Origin: RGIG8767 sp045531685
Lineage (GTDB): Bacteria > Bacillota > Clostridia > Lachnospirales > Lachnospiraceae
Direction of reading: 5' to 3'
DNA length: 64,000 nucleotides
NCBI GenBank assembly: GCA_045531685.1
Contig: JAZSEL010000068.1
Coordinates: 1-64,000 of the forward strand
Positions 49,609 through 59,257 of the stretch are shown here, piece by piece. A program made the translations under genes and the position numbers. The notes under the pieces were generated by a model. That model was not told the DNA's origin. It saw only the letters and a program-made list of their open reading frames with translations, and did not search any database. Position 1 is the stretch's first letter, and every line of letters starts with the position of its first letter.

Positions 49609-51678
49609 ATGGCAAAGTATTTAGTAATTGTAGAATCACCGGCAAAGGTTAAGACAATTCAAAAGTTTTTAGGTGCCAATTACACGGTTGCGGCAAGCAA
49701 CGGACATGTAAGGGATTTGCCTAAGAGTACATTAGGAATCGATATAGAAAACGATTATGAACCAAAATATATTACCATTCGCGGAAAGGGAGATTTGCTT
49801 GCCAAACTCCGTAAGGAAGTGAAGAAGGCAGAAAAGATTTATCTTGCAACCGACCCTGACCGTGAAGGAGAAGCAATTTCGTATCATTTATACGAGGCGT
49901 TAAAGCTTGGCGATAAAAAAGTATACAGAATTACCTTCAATGAGATAACCAAGAATGCAGTGAAGGAATCTTTAAAAAATGCAAGGGAAATCGATTTGAA
50001 CCTGGTAGATGCCCAGCAGGCAAGAAGATGTCTGGACCGTATGGTGGGATACCGGATTTCACCGGTGTTGTGGGCAAAGGTAAAGCGCGGACTGAGTGCA
50101 GGGCGCGTGCAGTCGGTTGCTCTTCGTATTATCTGTGACAGAGAAGAGGAAATCAGTGCATTTATTCCGCAGGAATATTGGACATTGGAAGCAAACCTTA
50201 AGGTGAAAGGGGAAAAGAAACCTTTTACCGCTAAATATACAGGTTCCGATGAGAAAAAGGAATTAACGGCAAAAGAAGAGGTGGACAGGGTATTAGGCAG
50301 TCTGAAGGACTCGGATTTTGTGGTGACGGACGTAAAAAACGGAACCAGAACAAGAAAGGCACCGTTACCGTTTACAACCTCCACGTTGCAGCAGGAAGCC
50401 AGCAAGGTGCTTAATTTCTCCACACAAAAGACCATGCGGTTAGCCCAGCAGCTGTATGAAGGTGTGGATATTAAGGGAGATGGTACGGTGGGTATCATCA
50501 CATACCTGCGTACGGATTCTACCCGTGTGTCTGAGGAAGCAGAACATGCGGCAAGAGAATATATCGGAAGTGCTTACGGGGAAAAATATCTTGCAGAAGC
50601 GGTAGAGACCCAGAAGGATGAAAAGAAGATTCAGGATGCTCATGAAGCAATCCGTCCTACCGATATTGCCCGTACACCGGCTATGATAAAGGAATCCCTG
50701 TCAAGAGACCAGTATCGTTTGTATCAGCTTATTTGGAAGCGTTTTGCAGCCAGCCGTATGGCGGGAGCAGAATACGATACGGTTTCCGTAAAGATAGAAA
50801 ATAACGGACATAAGTTTAGTGCATCTGCAAGTAAGCTTGCTTTTGACGGATTTATGAGTGTATATGTGGACAGTGATGAAGAAAAGGCAGTTTCCAATGC
50901 GGCATTAAAGCAGGTGGCGGTTGGAGATACCCTGCAGTTAGAGGCATTAGAGCCAAAGCAGCATTTTACCCAGCCACAGCCTCATTATACGGAAGCATCC
51001 CTGGTACGTGCCTTGGAAGAGTTGGGAATCGGACGTCCGAGTACCTATGCCCCAACCATAACTACCATTCTTGCCAGACGTTACATTGTAAAGGAAAATA
51101 AGAATATCTATGTGACCGAATTGGGTGAAGTGGTTAACCAGATTATGAAGGAAGCTTTTCCGACGATTGTGGACGTGGATTTCACGGCAACCATGGAAAC
51201 ACTTCTGGACGGAATCGGTTCGGGAGACGTGGCTTGGAAAACGGTTATTTCCAATTTTTATCCGGATTTGGACGCTGCTGTGTGTAAGGCAGAAAAGGAA
51301 TTGGAGAAAATCGATATCCGTGATGAGGTTTCCGAGGAGAAATGTGAATTGTGCGGCAGACCGATGTTGATTAAATATGGTCCTCACGGACGTTTCTTAG
51401 CCTGCAGCGGATTCCCGGATTGCCGCAGTACTATGCCATACTTTGAAAAAATTGGCGTAGAATGCCCGCAGTGTGGGAAAGATATTGTATTAAAGAAGTC
51501 AAAAAAAGGCAGAAAATATTATGGATGTATCGGGAATCCGGAATGCGAATTCATGGTGTGGCAAAAGCCGTCCAAGGAAAAATGTCCGCAATGTGATTCT
51601 CTCTTATTAGAAAAAGGCAACCGCTTACAGTGTATGAATGAAAAATGTGGTTTTGTCAAAGAATTGGGACAAAACTAA
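49609..51678 (+). CDS. topA: DNA topoisomerase I
   Basis: A 689-residue type IA topoisomerase that relaxes negative supercoils. Toprim domain at the N-terminus (YLVIVESPAKVKTIQKFLG; ATDPDREGEAISYHL), active-site Tyr299 in GIITYLRTDSTRVS, GIGRPSTYAPTI, and three C-terminal Cys4 zinc fingers (CELCGRPMLIKYG..., CPQCGKDIVLKK..., CPQCDSLLLEK...). AAAGGATG lies before the start. It precedes codY, an order seen in many Firmicutes. Confidence 0.97.
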   Translation: MAKYLVIVESPAKVKTIQKFLGANYTVAASNGHVRDLPKSTLGIDIENDYEPKYITIRGKGDLLAKLRKEVKKAEKIYLATDPDREGEAISYHLYEALKLGDKKVYRITFNEITKNAVKESLKNAREIDLNLVDAQQARRCLDRMVGYRISPVLWAKVKRGLSAGRVQSVALRIICDREEEISAFIPQEYWTLEANLKVKGEKKPFTAKYTGSDEKKELTAKEEVDRVLGSLKDSDFVVTDVKNGTRTRKAPLPFTTSTLQQEASKVLNFSTQKTMRLAQQLYEGVDIKGDGTVGIITYLRTDSTRVSEEAEHAAREYIGSAYGEKYLAEAVETQKDEKKIQDAHEAIRPTDIARTPAMIKESLSRDQYRLYQLIWKRFAASRMAGAEYDTVSVKIENNGHKFSASASKLAFDGFMSVYVDSDEEKAVSNAALKQVAVGDTLQLEALEPKQHFTQPQPHYTEASLVRALEELGIGRPSTYAPTITTILARRYIVKENKNIYVTELGEVVNQIMKEAFPTIVDVDFTATMETLLDGIGSGDVAWKTVISNFYPDLDAAVCKAEKELEKIDIRDEVSEEKCELCGRPMLIKYGPHGRFLACSGFPDCRSTMPYFEKIGVECPQCGKDIVLKKSKKGRKYYGCIGNPECEFMVWQKPSKEKCPQCDSLLLEKGNRLQCMNEKCGFVKELGQN

Positions 51679-51734
51679 AAGAATGACAGAAAAAGCAAAT
51701 TGACAGAAAACTTACAATTTTTTCAAGAAAAACC

Positions 51735-51763
51735 TTGCTATAGTCAGACAAAAATGGTACACT
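51735..51763 (+). promoter_or_regulatory. Promoter of codY
   Basis: TTGCTA, 17-bp spacer, TACACT, about 25 bp before the start codon. Confidence 0.65.
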
Positions 51764-51786
51764 AAAGCCAATCGGAGGTATAATAG

Positions 51787-52575
51787 ATGAGTAGTGTACA
51801 GTTACTAGACAAAACCAGAAAAATTGGGAAACTTCTCCATAATAACAATTCCAGTAAAGTAGTTTTTAATGATATCTGTACTGTTATGAGAGAGATTCTT
51901 AAGAGTAATGTTTTGGTAATCAGTAAGAAGGGTAAGGTATTAGGCCTGGACAATGATTCCTCTGTGGAGGTAATTCAGGAGCTGATTAAGGATAAGGTAG
52001 GAGGCTTCATTGATAATATGCTCAATGAACGTATGCTTTCTGTTTTATCTACCAAAGAGAATGTGAATCTTGAGACTCTTGGATTTGAGAATACGGATGT
52101 AAAACGTTTTACCGCTATTATAGCTCCAATTGAGATTGCGGGAGAGCGCCTGGGTACGTTATTTGTGTACAAAGCAGGGGAATTGTATGATATTGATGAT
52201 ATCATTTTGTGTGAGTATGGTTCCACTGTAGTCGGTCTTGAGATGCTTCGTGCGGTTAACGAGGAAAATGCAGAAGAGACACGTAAGATGAACGTAGTCA
52301 AATCTGCTATTTCGACTCTTTCGTATTCCGAAATGGAAGCCATCGTCCATATTTTTGACGAGCTCAATGGTATGGAAGGTATTCTTGTAGCCAGCAAGAT
52401 TGCTGACCGTGTAGGCATTACAAGAAGCGTTATTGTAAATGCGCTCCGTAAGTTTGAGAGTGCGGGCGTTATTGAATCCCGTTCTTCCGGCATGAAGGGT
52501 ACGTATATCAAAGTGCTGAATGATGTGGTATTTGAACAGATTGACCAGATACGGGCAGAATTGGGTGCAAAATAG
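51787..52575 (+). CDS. codY: GTP- and branched-chain-amino-acid-sensing regulator CodY
   Basis: A 262-residue CodY: N-terminal GAF domain (SVQLLDKTRKIGKLL at the start; VLGLDNDSSVEVIQEL) that binds isoleucine/leucine/valine, linker helix, and C-terminal winged helix with recognition segment ASKIADRVGITRSVIVNALR near residues 201-220. CodY represses nutrient-acquisition, and in Bacillus motility, genes when nutrients are plentiful. It lies directly upstream of the flagellar operon but has its own promoter and terminator. TCGGAGG precedes the start. Confidence 0.97.
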   Translation: MSSVQLLDKTRKIGKLLHNNNSSKVVFNDICTVMREILKSNVLVISKKGKVLGLDNDSSVEVIQELIKDKVGGFIDNMLNERMLSVLSTKENVNLETLGFENTDVKRFTAIIAPIEIAGERLGTLFVYKAGELYDIDDIILCEYGSTVVGLEMLRAVNEENAEETRKMNVVKSAISTLSYSEMEAIVHIFDELNGMEGILVASKIADRVGITRSVIVNALRKFESAGVIESRSSGMKGTYIKVLNDVVFEQIDQIRAELGAK

Positions 52576-52614
52576 GCACATTTTTAACTGAATAGGAAAT
52601 GGATTGACGTTGAT

Positions 52615-52646
52615 AAAGGACTATTGCTGTGCAGTAGTCCTTTTGT
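52615..52646 (+). terminator. Terminator of codY
   Basis: AAAGGACTA pairs with TAGTCCTTT around an inner TGC/GCA pair, followed by TTTTG. Confidence 0.75.
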
Positions 52647-52665
52647 ACTATTTTAGACGAAAATC

Positions 52666-52693
52666 TTGTTTTTTTCCTATATTTCTTTATAAT
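52666..52693 (+). promoter_or_regulatory. Promoter of the flagellar operon
   Basis: TTGTTT, 16-bp spacer, TATAAT, 41 bp before flgB. It is of sigma-A type, so the hook-basal-body operon is not itself under sigma-28. Confidence 0.6.
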
Positions 52694-52734
52694 AGAAATA
52701 GTAAACTCGCTTTTACTATGTGAAGGAGGATTTT

Positions 52735-53130
52735 ATGTTCGCTTCAAACGCATATGATTATATTAATGTATTGGATAAAGCCGCGGATGCTTCCTGGAAA
52801 AGGCAGGAATTGATTGCCAATAACATTGCCAATCAGGACACTCCGGGATATAAGAGACAGGATATTGATTTTGAGAGTCAGCTGCAGCAGGCAATGAGAC
52901 ATTCCAGACATAAATCCATCGATGAAAGAGTGGCTAATCTGAATGATAATTTGAGCCGGCTGAATGGCAGACAGTATACGGATTATGCCGGATATTCCTA
53001 CCGTTTGGATGAGAACAATGTGGATCCGGAGCAGGAGCAGGTAATGCTGGCAGCCAACCAGATTAAGTACGAAGGTCTGATGAACAGTTTAACCTCTGAA
53101 TTTTCTAACCTTCAGAGTGTTATGAAGTAG
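52735..53130 (+). CDS. flgB: Flagellar basal-body rod protein FlgB
   Basis: A 131-residue rod protein with the N-terminal rod motif QELIANNIANQDTPGYKRQD that is shared by axial flagellar proteins, and a C-terminal helix (EYEGLMNSL-like) for coiled-coil packing. The ATG at 52735 follows AAGGAGG; an in-frame ATG 15 bases upstream overlaps that site. It begins the flagellar operon. Confidence 0.95.
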   Translation: MFASNAYDYINVLDKAADASWKRQELIANNIANQDTPGYKRQDIDFESQLQQAMRHSRHKSIDERVANLNDNLSRLNGRQYTDYAGYSYRLDENNVDPEQEQVMLAANQIKYEGLMNSLTSEFSNLQSVMK

Positions 53131-53147
53131 AAAGGTAGGTACGGATT

Positions 53148-53594
53148 ATGGGAATGTTTGATGCTTTTAATGTAAATGCATCCGGTCTTACGGCGCAGCG
53201 CTATCGAATGGATGTTATTTCCCAGAACGTGGCAAATGCCAACACGACCAGAACAGAAGACGGGACTCCCTATGTGCGTAAGATAGTTACCTTCGAGGAA
53301 AAGCAGGGGAGCTTTGGTACTTTTTCTTCTGTATTCGGTTCTGCTTCCGAGCGGTTCAAATCCCACGGGGTTAAAGTGAGCGGAACTTATGAAGATAAGT
53401 CAACAGAGGGTAAGATGGTATACGACCCATCCCATCCGGATGCAGATGAGAACGGATATGTGACATACCCGAATGTAAATATTATTACAGAGATGACCAA
53501 CCTCATTGATGCCAGCAGAAGCTATGAAGCCAATGCTACAGCCTTTGATGCTTCTAAGTCCATGGCATTAAAGGGACTTCAGATGGGCAAATAA
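53148..53594 (+). CDS. flgC: Flagellar basal-body rod protein FlgC
   Basis: A 148-residue proximal rod protein: N-terminal GLTAQRYRMDVISQNVANAN and C-terminal ASRSYEANATAFDASKSMA, both standard for FlgC. Follows flgB by 17 bp; GAAAGGTAGG precedes the start. Confidence 0.96.
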   Translation: MGMFDAFNVNASGLTAQRYRMDVISQNVANANTTRTEDGTPYVRKIVTFEEKQGSFGTFSSVFGSASERFKSHGVKVSGTYEDKSTEGKMVYDPSHPDADENGYVTYPNVNIITEMTNLIDASRSYEANATAFDASKSMALKGLQMGK

Positions 53595-53630
53595 ATCATA
53601 GGATAACCATTAGAGTGCGAGGATAGTTTC

Positions 53631-53957
53631 ATGGATATTACAGCTTTATATAATATAACCTCCGGGGCAGTGAAAGAGGCTGCCGGTCAAAACATTGCAG
53701 GAAGCAGTGTGATTAGGACACCTCAGGCAGAGGAATTTGGTTCCATTTTGTCTGTGGCAATGGAAAATCTGAATACGACAAATGCCTATTTGTCAGATGC
53801 AGAGAATGAAGAGATGAAGCTTGCAATGGGCGAGACAGACAATACACACGATTTGACAGTGGCGTTAAGCAAAGCTTCAACCGCGCTGCAGTATACCGTG
53901 GCAGTGAGAGATAAAGTTCTGGAAGCATACAGAGAATTGATGCAGATTCAGATTTAG
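53631..53957 (+). CDS. fliE: Flagellar hook-basal body protein FliE
   Basis: A 108-residue adapter between MS ring and rod. The C-terminal half (THDLTVALSKASTALQYTVA, then VRDKVLEAYRELMQIQI) is the conserved FliE signature. Position between flgC and fliF is standard. Confidence 0.94.
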   Translation: MDITALYNITSGAVKEAAGQNIAGSSVIRTPQAEEFGSILSVAMENLNTTNAYLSDAENEEMKLAMGETDNTHDLTVALSKASTALQYTVAVRDKVLEAYRELMQIQI

Positions 53958-53973
53958 TTAGGGGATGACAGCG

Positions 53974-55581
53974 ATGGTTGACCAATTGAAAGAAATACCA
54001 AAGAAAATACTGGAATGGTGGAATCACTTTTCCTCAAAACAGAAGACACTAATTATATCGGCAGCGGCCGGTGTGTTAGTGGCTTTTGCTGTTTTGGTGT
54101 GGTTGCTTTCCAGACCACAATATACGACCCTTGTGGTGTGCGAGACAACAAGGGAGGCTTCTGAGATTACGGAATTGTTGGAGGGAGCAGACCCGGCGAT
54201 TGAATATCGTGTTTCCACAGACGGGTATACGATTGAAGTAATTAAGAGCCAGGAATCACAGGCGAATCTCTTGTTGGGCGCCAATAATATTCCGGCAGCA
54301 GCGTATGATTTGAGCAATGTTACCGGTGGCGGTATGGGAACGACCGAATCCGATAAGCAGAAATTATACAAAGAATACCTTCAAAGCCAGATGGAAGTGG
54401 ATTTGAAGGTTATGGAAAATATCGAGAAGGCTACGGTTCAGTTGGATATTCCGGAGGATAACGGAACATTGATTGCAACGGCAGAGGATTCTTCCGCGGC
54501 GATTATGATTGAGCCTGACGGAGAGTTTACGGCAGACCATGCGGCAGCGGTAGCCCAGTTTGTACGGGTAGCTTTGGGCAATAAGGAAATTAAAAATATT
54601 GTCGTAATGGACAACGAAGGAAATCTTTTGTTCTCCGGAGACGAGAGTTATTCCGTAACCGGCAATGCCACAAGCCAATTGAACGTTAAGCAGCAGACAG
54701 AGCTGGTGTTACAGGGAGAAGTCAGACGTGTGCTTCTTGGAACCAATGAATTTGATTTGGTAGAGGTGCGTCCGAACCTTACGCTTGATTTTTCCACATC
54801 GGAACAGGTAATACATAATTACACACCGGCAGAAGGTCAGAGCCAGGGTGTACTCAGTCATGAAGAATTGTACAATGCCGAATCCGAAGGCGGTAACGGA
54901 GGGGTTCCGGGTACGGACTCCAACGGAGAGGACGGAACCACCTATGTAATCGAAGATTATGCGAATCAGAGCTCTTCCGTAAACGAAGAAGTCAGGGATT
55001 ATCTTCCAAACGAAGAAGTTTTGACAAAGACCATTCCACCGGGACTTGTGGATTATGATAAATCCTCACTTTCGGTAGCGGCTATCCGGTATCGTGTTAT
55101 AAAGGAAGAGGATGCACAGAATCAGGGACTTTTGGATGGAATTACATGGGAAGAGTATAAGCTTGCCAACGCAGAAAGAACCAAGCTGGAAGTGGATGAG
55201 GACTTGATTGCCATGGCTTCCAATGCATCGGGAATTGATGTGGAGTCCATTACCTTCCTTGCGTATGAAGAACCGATGTTCATTGATAAAGAGCCTTTGG
55301 ATGTGGAAGCATCCGATGTGGTTCAGATTGCATTGATTGTTGTTATTTTAGCGTTGCTTGCATTTGTGGTTCTGCGTGGTATGAGAACCCAGGAAGTACA
55401 GGAAGTAGAAGAAGAATTGTCTGTAGAAAGCTTGTTACAGTCTACTCCTGAAGTGGAATTAGAAAATATTGAACTTGAGACGAAGTCAGAGACACGTAAG
55501 ATGATTGAAAAATTTGTGGATGAAAATCCGGAATCTGCGGCATTGCTGCTTCGTAACTGGTTGAATGAAGATTGGGGTTAA
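53974..55581 (+). CDS. fliF: Flagellar MS-ring protein FliF
   Basis: A 535-residue ring protein: N-terminal membrane segment (about residues 28-48), YscJ/FliF ring domains with the YSTDGYTIEV-type and NLLLGANNIPAA stretches, a Gly/Ser-rich insert near 305-325, a second membrane segment near 450-468, and a C-terminal FliG-binding tail. The ATG at 53974 is preferred because AGGGG lies nine bases before it; an ATG nine bases earlier abuts that site. Confidence 0.94.
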   Translation: MVDQLKEIPKKILEWWNHFSSKQKTLIISAAAGVLVAFAVLVWLLSRPQYTTLVVCETTREASEITELLEGADPAIEYRVSTDGYTIEVIKSQESQANLLLGANNIPAAAYDLSNVTGGGMGTTESDKQKLYKEYLQSQMEVDLKVMENIEKATVQLDIPEDNGTLIATAEDSSAAIMIEPDGEFTADHAAAVAQFVRVALGNKEIKNIVVMDNEGNLLFSGDESYSVTGNATSQLNVKQQTELVLQGEVRRVLLGTNEFDLVEVRPNLTLDFSTSEQVIHNYTPAEGQSQGVLSHEELYNAESEGGNGGVPGTDSNGEDGTTYVIEDYANQSSSVNEEVRDYLPNEEVLTKTIPPGLVDYDKSSLSVAAIRYRVIKEEDAQNQGLLDGITWEEYKLANAERTKLEVDEDLIAMASNASGIDVESITFLAYEEPMFIDKEPLDVEASDVVQIALIVVILALLAFVVLRGMRTQEVQEVEEELSVESLLQSTPEVELENIELETKSETRKMIEKFVDENPESAALLLRNWLNEDWG

Positions 55582-55583
55582 TT

Positions 55584-56600
55584 ATGGCTAGATTTCAGGA
55601 TGAAAAGCTATCCGGTCTCCAGAAAGCGGCAATCTTATTGATTTCCCTTGGACCGGAACGTTCCGCTACAATTTTTAAGCATCTGAAAGAAGAAGAAATT
55701 GAAGAATTAACACTTGAGATTGCCAATACCAGAGCAATTACGCCACAGATAAAGGATGCAGTAATTGATGAGTTTTATCAGGTGTGTCTGGCCCAGCAGT
55801 ATATTGCAGAGGGTGGTATCACCTATGCCAAAGAACTTCTGGAAAAGGCATTGGGACCGGAAAAGGCATTGGATGTTATCGGCAAGCTGACGGCCTCATT
55901 GCAGGTGAAACCGTTTGAATTTATCCGTAAGACAGAACCGTCCCAGTTGCTTAACTTTATTCAGGATGAGCATCCGCAGACGATTGCTTTGATTCTTGCG
56001 TATCTGTCACCACAGCAGGCATCCATGATTATTTCTGCCCTTCCTCAGGAAAGACAGGCAGATGTTGCTAAGCGTGTGGCTATGATGGACCGTACAAGTC
56101 CGGATGTTATTAAGGAAGTGGAAAAGATTTTGGAATCCAAGTTGGCATCTTTGGTAAATCAGGATTACACAATTATCGGTGGTGTGGACCAGGTAGTAGA
56201 AATCTTGAATGCCGTAGACCGAGGAACCGAAAAACATATCATGGAAACATTGGAAATCGAAGAGCCGGAATTGGCAGACGAAATCAGAAAGAAGATGTTC
56301 GTATTCGAAGATATCCTGCTGCTTGATGACCGCGCGATTCAGAGAGTATTACATGATGTTGATAATAACGACCTGGCACTTGCCCTTAAGGGAAGCAACG
56401 AACAGGTTCAGAATGCAATTTTCAACAACCTTTCCAAGCGTCTTGCTGCTATGATCAAGGAAGACATGGAATTCATGGGTCCGGTTCGTATGAAGGACGT
56501 AGAGGAAGCACAGCAGAAGATTGTAAATATTATAAGAAAGCTGGAAGACTCAGCAGAAATCGTAATTTCCAGAGGCGGAGGCGACGAAATCATTGTCTAG
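55584..56600 (+). CDS. fliG: Flagellar motor switch protein FliG
   Basis: A 338-residue switch protein with the three FliG domains: KLSGLQKAAILLISLGPE at the N-terminus, the middle domain with EHPQTIALILAYL (the FliM-contact region), and the C-terminal charged torque helix (LLLDDRAIQRVLHDVDNNDL...). It couples MotA to the rotor. The ATG at 55584 follows TTGGGG; an in-frame TTG upstream overlaps fliF. Confidence 0.96.
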   Translation: MARFQDEKLSGLQKAAILLISLGPERSATIFKHLKEEEIEELTLEIANTRAITPQIKDAVIDEFYQVCLAQQYIAEGGITYAKELLEKALGPEKALDVIGKLTASLQVKPFEFIRKTEPSQLLNFIQDEHPQTIALILAYLSPQQASMIISALPQERQADVAKRVAMMDRTSPDVIKEVEKILESKLASLVNQDYTIIGGVDQVVEILNAVDRGTEKHIMETLEIEEPELADEIRKKMFVFEDILLLDDRAIQRVLHDVDNNDLALALKGSNEQVQNAIFNNLSKRLAAMIKEDMEFMGPVRMKDVEEAQQKIVNIIRKLEDSAEIVISRGGGDEIIV

Positions 56601-57462
56601 GAATTTGTTAAAATCGTATTTTGTAAGTCCTGATGCAGAGGGTACAAGAGTGATTGATACCAATGACATGATTGCCCGCAAATTGGAACGGATCCGTATG
56701 GTTTTGCCGGATGTGAATCTGGACGAATTTCAGGCGGTAAATCTTGCAGAAGGCAGTGATGTGGTGGACCCGTTGGATGTGTTAACTTCCGGACTCACAG
56801 AGGAAGGGTTCACAGATGGTCTGTCAGCACCGGAAGTGATTCCGGAGCCTGTATATACAGGCCCTACACCGGAAGAGTTGGTAGCGCAGGCCCAGTTGGA
56901 AATAGAGACCATGAAGCGTCAGGCTATGGATGAAATTGCAATGGAAAAGCAGCAGGCATTGCAGAGCGCCAGAGCAGAAGGCTATGAAGACGGAAAGCGT
57001 CAGGCTATGCAGGAAATGGAAGTGATGCGGGAGCAGTTAGAGCAGGAACGGCAGGCACTTTTGGCTGCATATGAAGAGCAGATAGAACGGTTGGAGCCGG
57101 AGTTTGTCAGGACGTTAACCGGTATTTATGAAAAAATATTTGAAGTGGGATTGGATAATCAGAGTGAGATTGTTCTTACCCTTCTTCGTAACACCATGAA
57201 AAAGCTGGATGGCTGCAAGAATTATCTTTTGCATGTCAGTGCGGCAGATTATGGCTATATCAAAGAGCATAAAGCAGAACTTATGACGGATTCCACCCAG
57301 GAGGGAACGGTAATCGACATTGTTGAAGATGGTACAATCCGGGAAGGTGAGTGTACCATTGAAACGGTAAACGGTATCTACGACTGCGGAATCGGAACCC
57401 ATTTGGAAGGGCTGCGTAAGAAATTACTATTGTTGTCTTATAACGGGCAACAGGAAAGTTAG
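56593..57462 (+). CDS. fliH: Flagellar assembly protein FliH
   Basis: A 289-residue regulator of the export ATPase FliI: N-terminal NLLKSYFV motif, an acidic region, a long Glu/Gln-rich coiled coil (about 90-160) and a C-terminal V-type ATPase E-like domain (EFVRTLTGIYEKIFEVGL, GTHLEGLRKKLL). It starts with TTG overlapping the last eight bases of fliG, preceded by AGGCGGAGG. Confidence 0.9.
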   Translation: MSRNLLKSYFVSPDAEGTRVIDTNDMIARKLERIRMVLPDVNLDEFQAVNLAEGSDVVDPLDVLTSGLTEEGFTDGLSAPEVIPEPVYTGPTPEELVAQAQLEIETMKRQAMDEIAMEKQQALQSARAEGYEDGKRQAMQEMEVMREQLEQERQALLAAYEEQIERLEPEFVRTLTGIYEKIFEVGLDNQSEIVLTLLRNTMKKLDGCKNYLLHVSAADYGYIKEHKAELMTDSTQEGTVIDIVEDGTIREGECTIETVNGIYDCGIGTHLEGLRKKLLLLSYNGQQES

Positions 57463-57472
57463 GTGAGAAGAC

Positions 57473-58789
57473 TTGGATGCAGTAAAAATACAGTTTGAAA
57501 AGTATGAAAAAATTGCAGACGAGTCTTTTTTTACGAAAAAAGGAAAGATTGTTAATGTAATCGGTTTGACCATTGAGTCTGCCGGACCGGACGCAAAGCT
57601 GGGGGACATCTGTTACATCTTTCCGGAAGATAAGACAAAAAAACCGATTATGGCAGAGGTAGTTGGGTTTAAAGAAGGAAAGACTCAGCTGATGCCATAT
57701 GATATTACCGATGGTATTGGAATCGGTAATATGGTGGAAAATACAGGAAAGCCTCTTACGGTTAAGGCCGGTGAGGAATTGTTGGGAAAGACCCTGGATG
57801 GTCTTGGCAGGATGCTTGATGGAAGTGAGATTGTTTCGGGAGTGTCCTATCCTGTGGAATCCCTTCCGCCGGACCCTATGAGCCGTACCATTATTGACGA
57901 AGTACTCCCGTTAGGAGTAAAAGCCGTGGATGGTCTGCTTACGGTAGGGAAAGGACAGCGAATCGGCATTTTTGCCGGCTCCGGTGTGGGGAAATCTACC
58001 CTGATGGGAATGTTTGCCCGCAATACCAAGGCAGATATTAATGTAATTGCACTGATTGGAGAGCGAGGACGAGAAGTAAGGGAATTTATTGAAAGAGACC
58101 TGGGAGAAGAAGGTATGCGCCGCTCGGTAGTAGTGGTAGCAACCTCCGACAGACCGGCTCTGGAACGTAATAAAGCAGCTAAGACAGCTACAGCCATTGC
58201 GGAATATTTCAGGGACCAGGGAAAAGATGTATTGTTAATGATGGACTCCCTGACCCGTTTTTCCATGGCGCAAAGAGAGATTGGGCTTGCCGGCGGAGAA
58301 CCGCCTGTGTCCAGAGGGTATCCGCCGAGTGTATATGCGGAGATGCCAAAGCTTTTAGAGCGTGCCGGACGGGCTGCAACAGGCTCCATTACCGGTTTGT
58401 ATACGGTTTTGGTAGATGGTGATGACTTTAATGAGCCGATTACGGATACGGCAAGAAGTATTCTGGATGGGCATATTATGCTGAGCAGAAAGCTGGGGCA
58501 TAAGAATCATTATCCTGCAATTGATGTATTGCAAAGTATTTCCCGTTGTATGAGCCAGATTGCCACAAGGGAGCACAAACAGATAAGCGGCAAATTGAAA
58601 AATGTGCTGGCTACCTACAATGAATCAGAGGACTTAATCAATATTGGTGCCTATAAGAGGGGAAGTAACAAGAGTATTGATTATGCCATGGACAAAATCG
58701 ATGCAGTGAATGCATTTTTAATGCAGGATGTGGATGCGAAATTTGACTTTGAAGAAACCTTACAGTTGATGGAAGGGTTATTTACATAA
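57473..58789 (+). CDS. fliI: Flagellum-specific export ATPase FliI
   Basis: A 438-residue F1-beta-like ATPase that energises flagellar type III export: Walker A GSGVGKST (169-176), GERGREVREFIERDLG, Walker B LLMMDSLTRF, and GEPPVSRGYPPSVY. It begins with TTG; AGGTGAG is seven bases upstream and no ATG or GTG in frame fits better. FliJ follows with a one-base overlap. Confidence 0.96.
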   Translation: MDAVKIQFEKYEKIADESFFTKKGKIVNVIGLTIESAGPDAKLGDICYIFPEDKTKKPIMAEVVGFKEGKTQLMPYDITDGIGIGNMVENTGKPLTVKAGEELLGKTLDGLGRMLDGSEIVSGVSYPVESLPPDPMSRTIIDEVLPLGVKAVDGLLTVGKGQRIGIFAGSGVGKSTLMGMFARNTKADINVIALIGERGREVREFIERDLGEEGMRRSVVVVATSDRPALERNKAAKTATAIAEYFRDQGKDVLLMMDSLTRFSMAQREIGLAGGEPPVSRGYPPSVYAEMPKLLERAGRAATGSITGLYTVLVDGDDFNEPITDTARSILDGHIMLSRKLGHKNHYPAIDVLQSISRCMSQIATREHKQISGKLKNVLATYNESEDLINIGAYKRGSNKSIDYAMDKIDAVNAFLMQDVDAKFDFEETLQLMEGLFT

Positions 58790-59244
58790 TGGCAGTATTT
58801 AAGTATCGTATGCAAAACATACTGGATATTAAGCAGAAGCTGGAAGAGTCTGCAAAGATGGAGTTTTCGGAAGCCAATGCGAGAGTGGCGGCAGAAGAAG
58901 AAAAGCTTTCTGTAATAGAAGGACGTAAGCTTGCTTATGAAAAAGAGGGGGAATCCCTGCGCAGGGAGCAACTGCATGTGCAGGAAATAAAGAGCAATGT
59001 GCAGGCAATTTCGGTTCTGGGAGGAATGGTGAAGGCCCAGGAAAGAGAAGTGGATAAAGCCAAGGTCATTCAGGAACAGAAGCGATTGCAGTTGCAGGAG
59101 GCCATGCAGGAAAGAAAAATCCAGGAAAAACTGCGGGAGCATAAGTTTGAAGAATTTATCCGGGAGGAGAATGCCCGGGAAGGCAAGGAAATAGATGAAC
59201 TGACAAGCTACGTATATGGTAAGCGTGGCAAAGAGGAAGAGTAG
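58789..59244 (+). CDS. fliJ: Flagellar export protein FliJ
   Basis: A 151-residue, almost wholly coiled-coil protein beginning FKYRMQNILDIKQKLEESAK, as typical for FliJ, the stalk-like partner of FliI. Start overlaps the fliI stop by one base (TAATG). Sequence conservation is weak in this family; position supports the call. Confidence 0.88.
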   Translation: MAVFKYRMQNILDIKQKLEESAKMEFSEANARVAAEEEKLSVIEGRKLAYEKEGESLRREQLHVQEIKSNVQAISVLGGMVKAQEREVDKAKVIQEQKRLQLQEAMQERKIQEKLREHKFEEFIREENAREGKEIDELTSYVYGKRGKEEE

Positions 59245-59257
59245 TGCGAGGTGGCAA

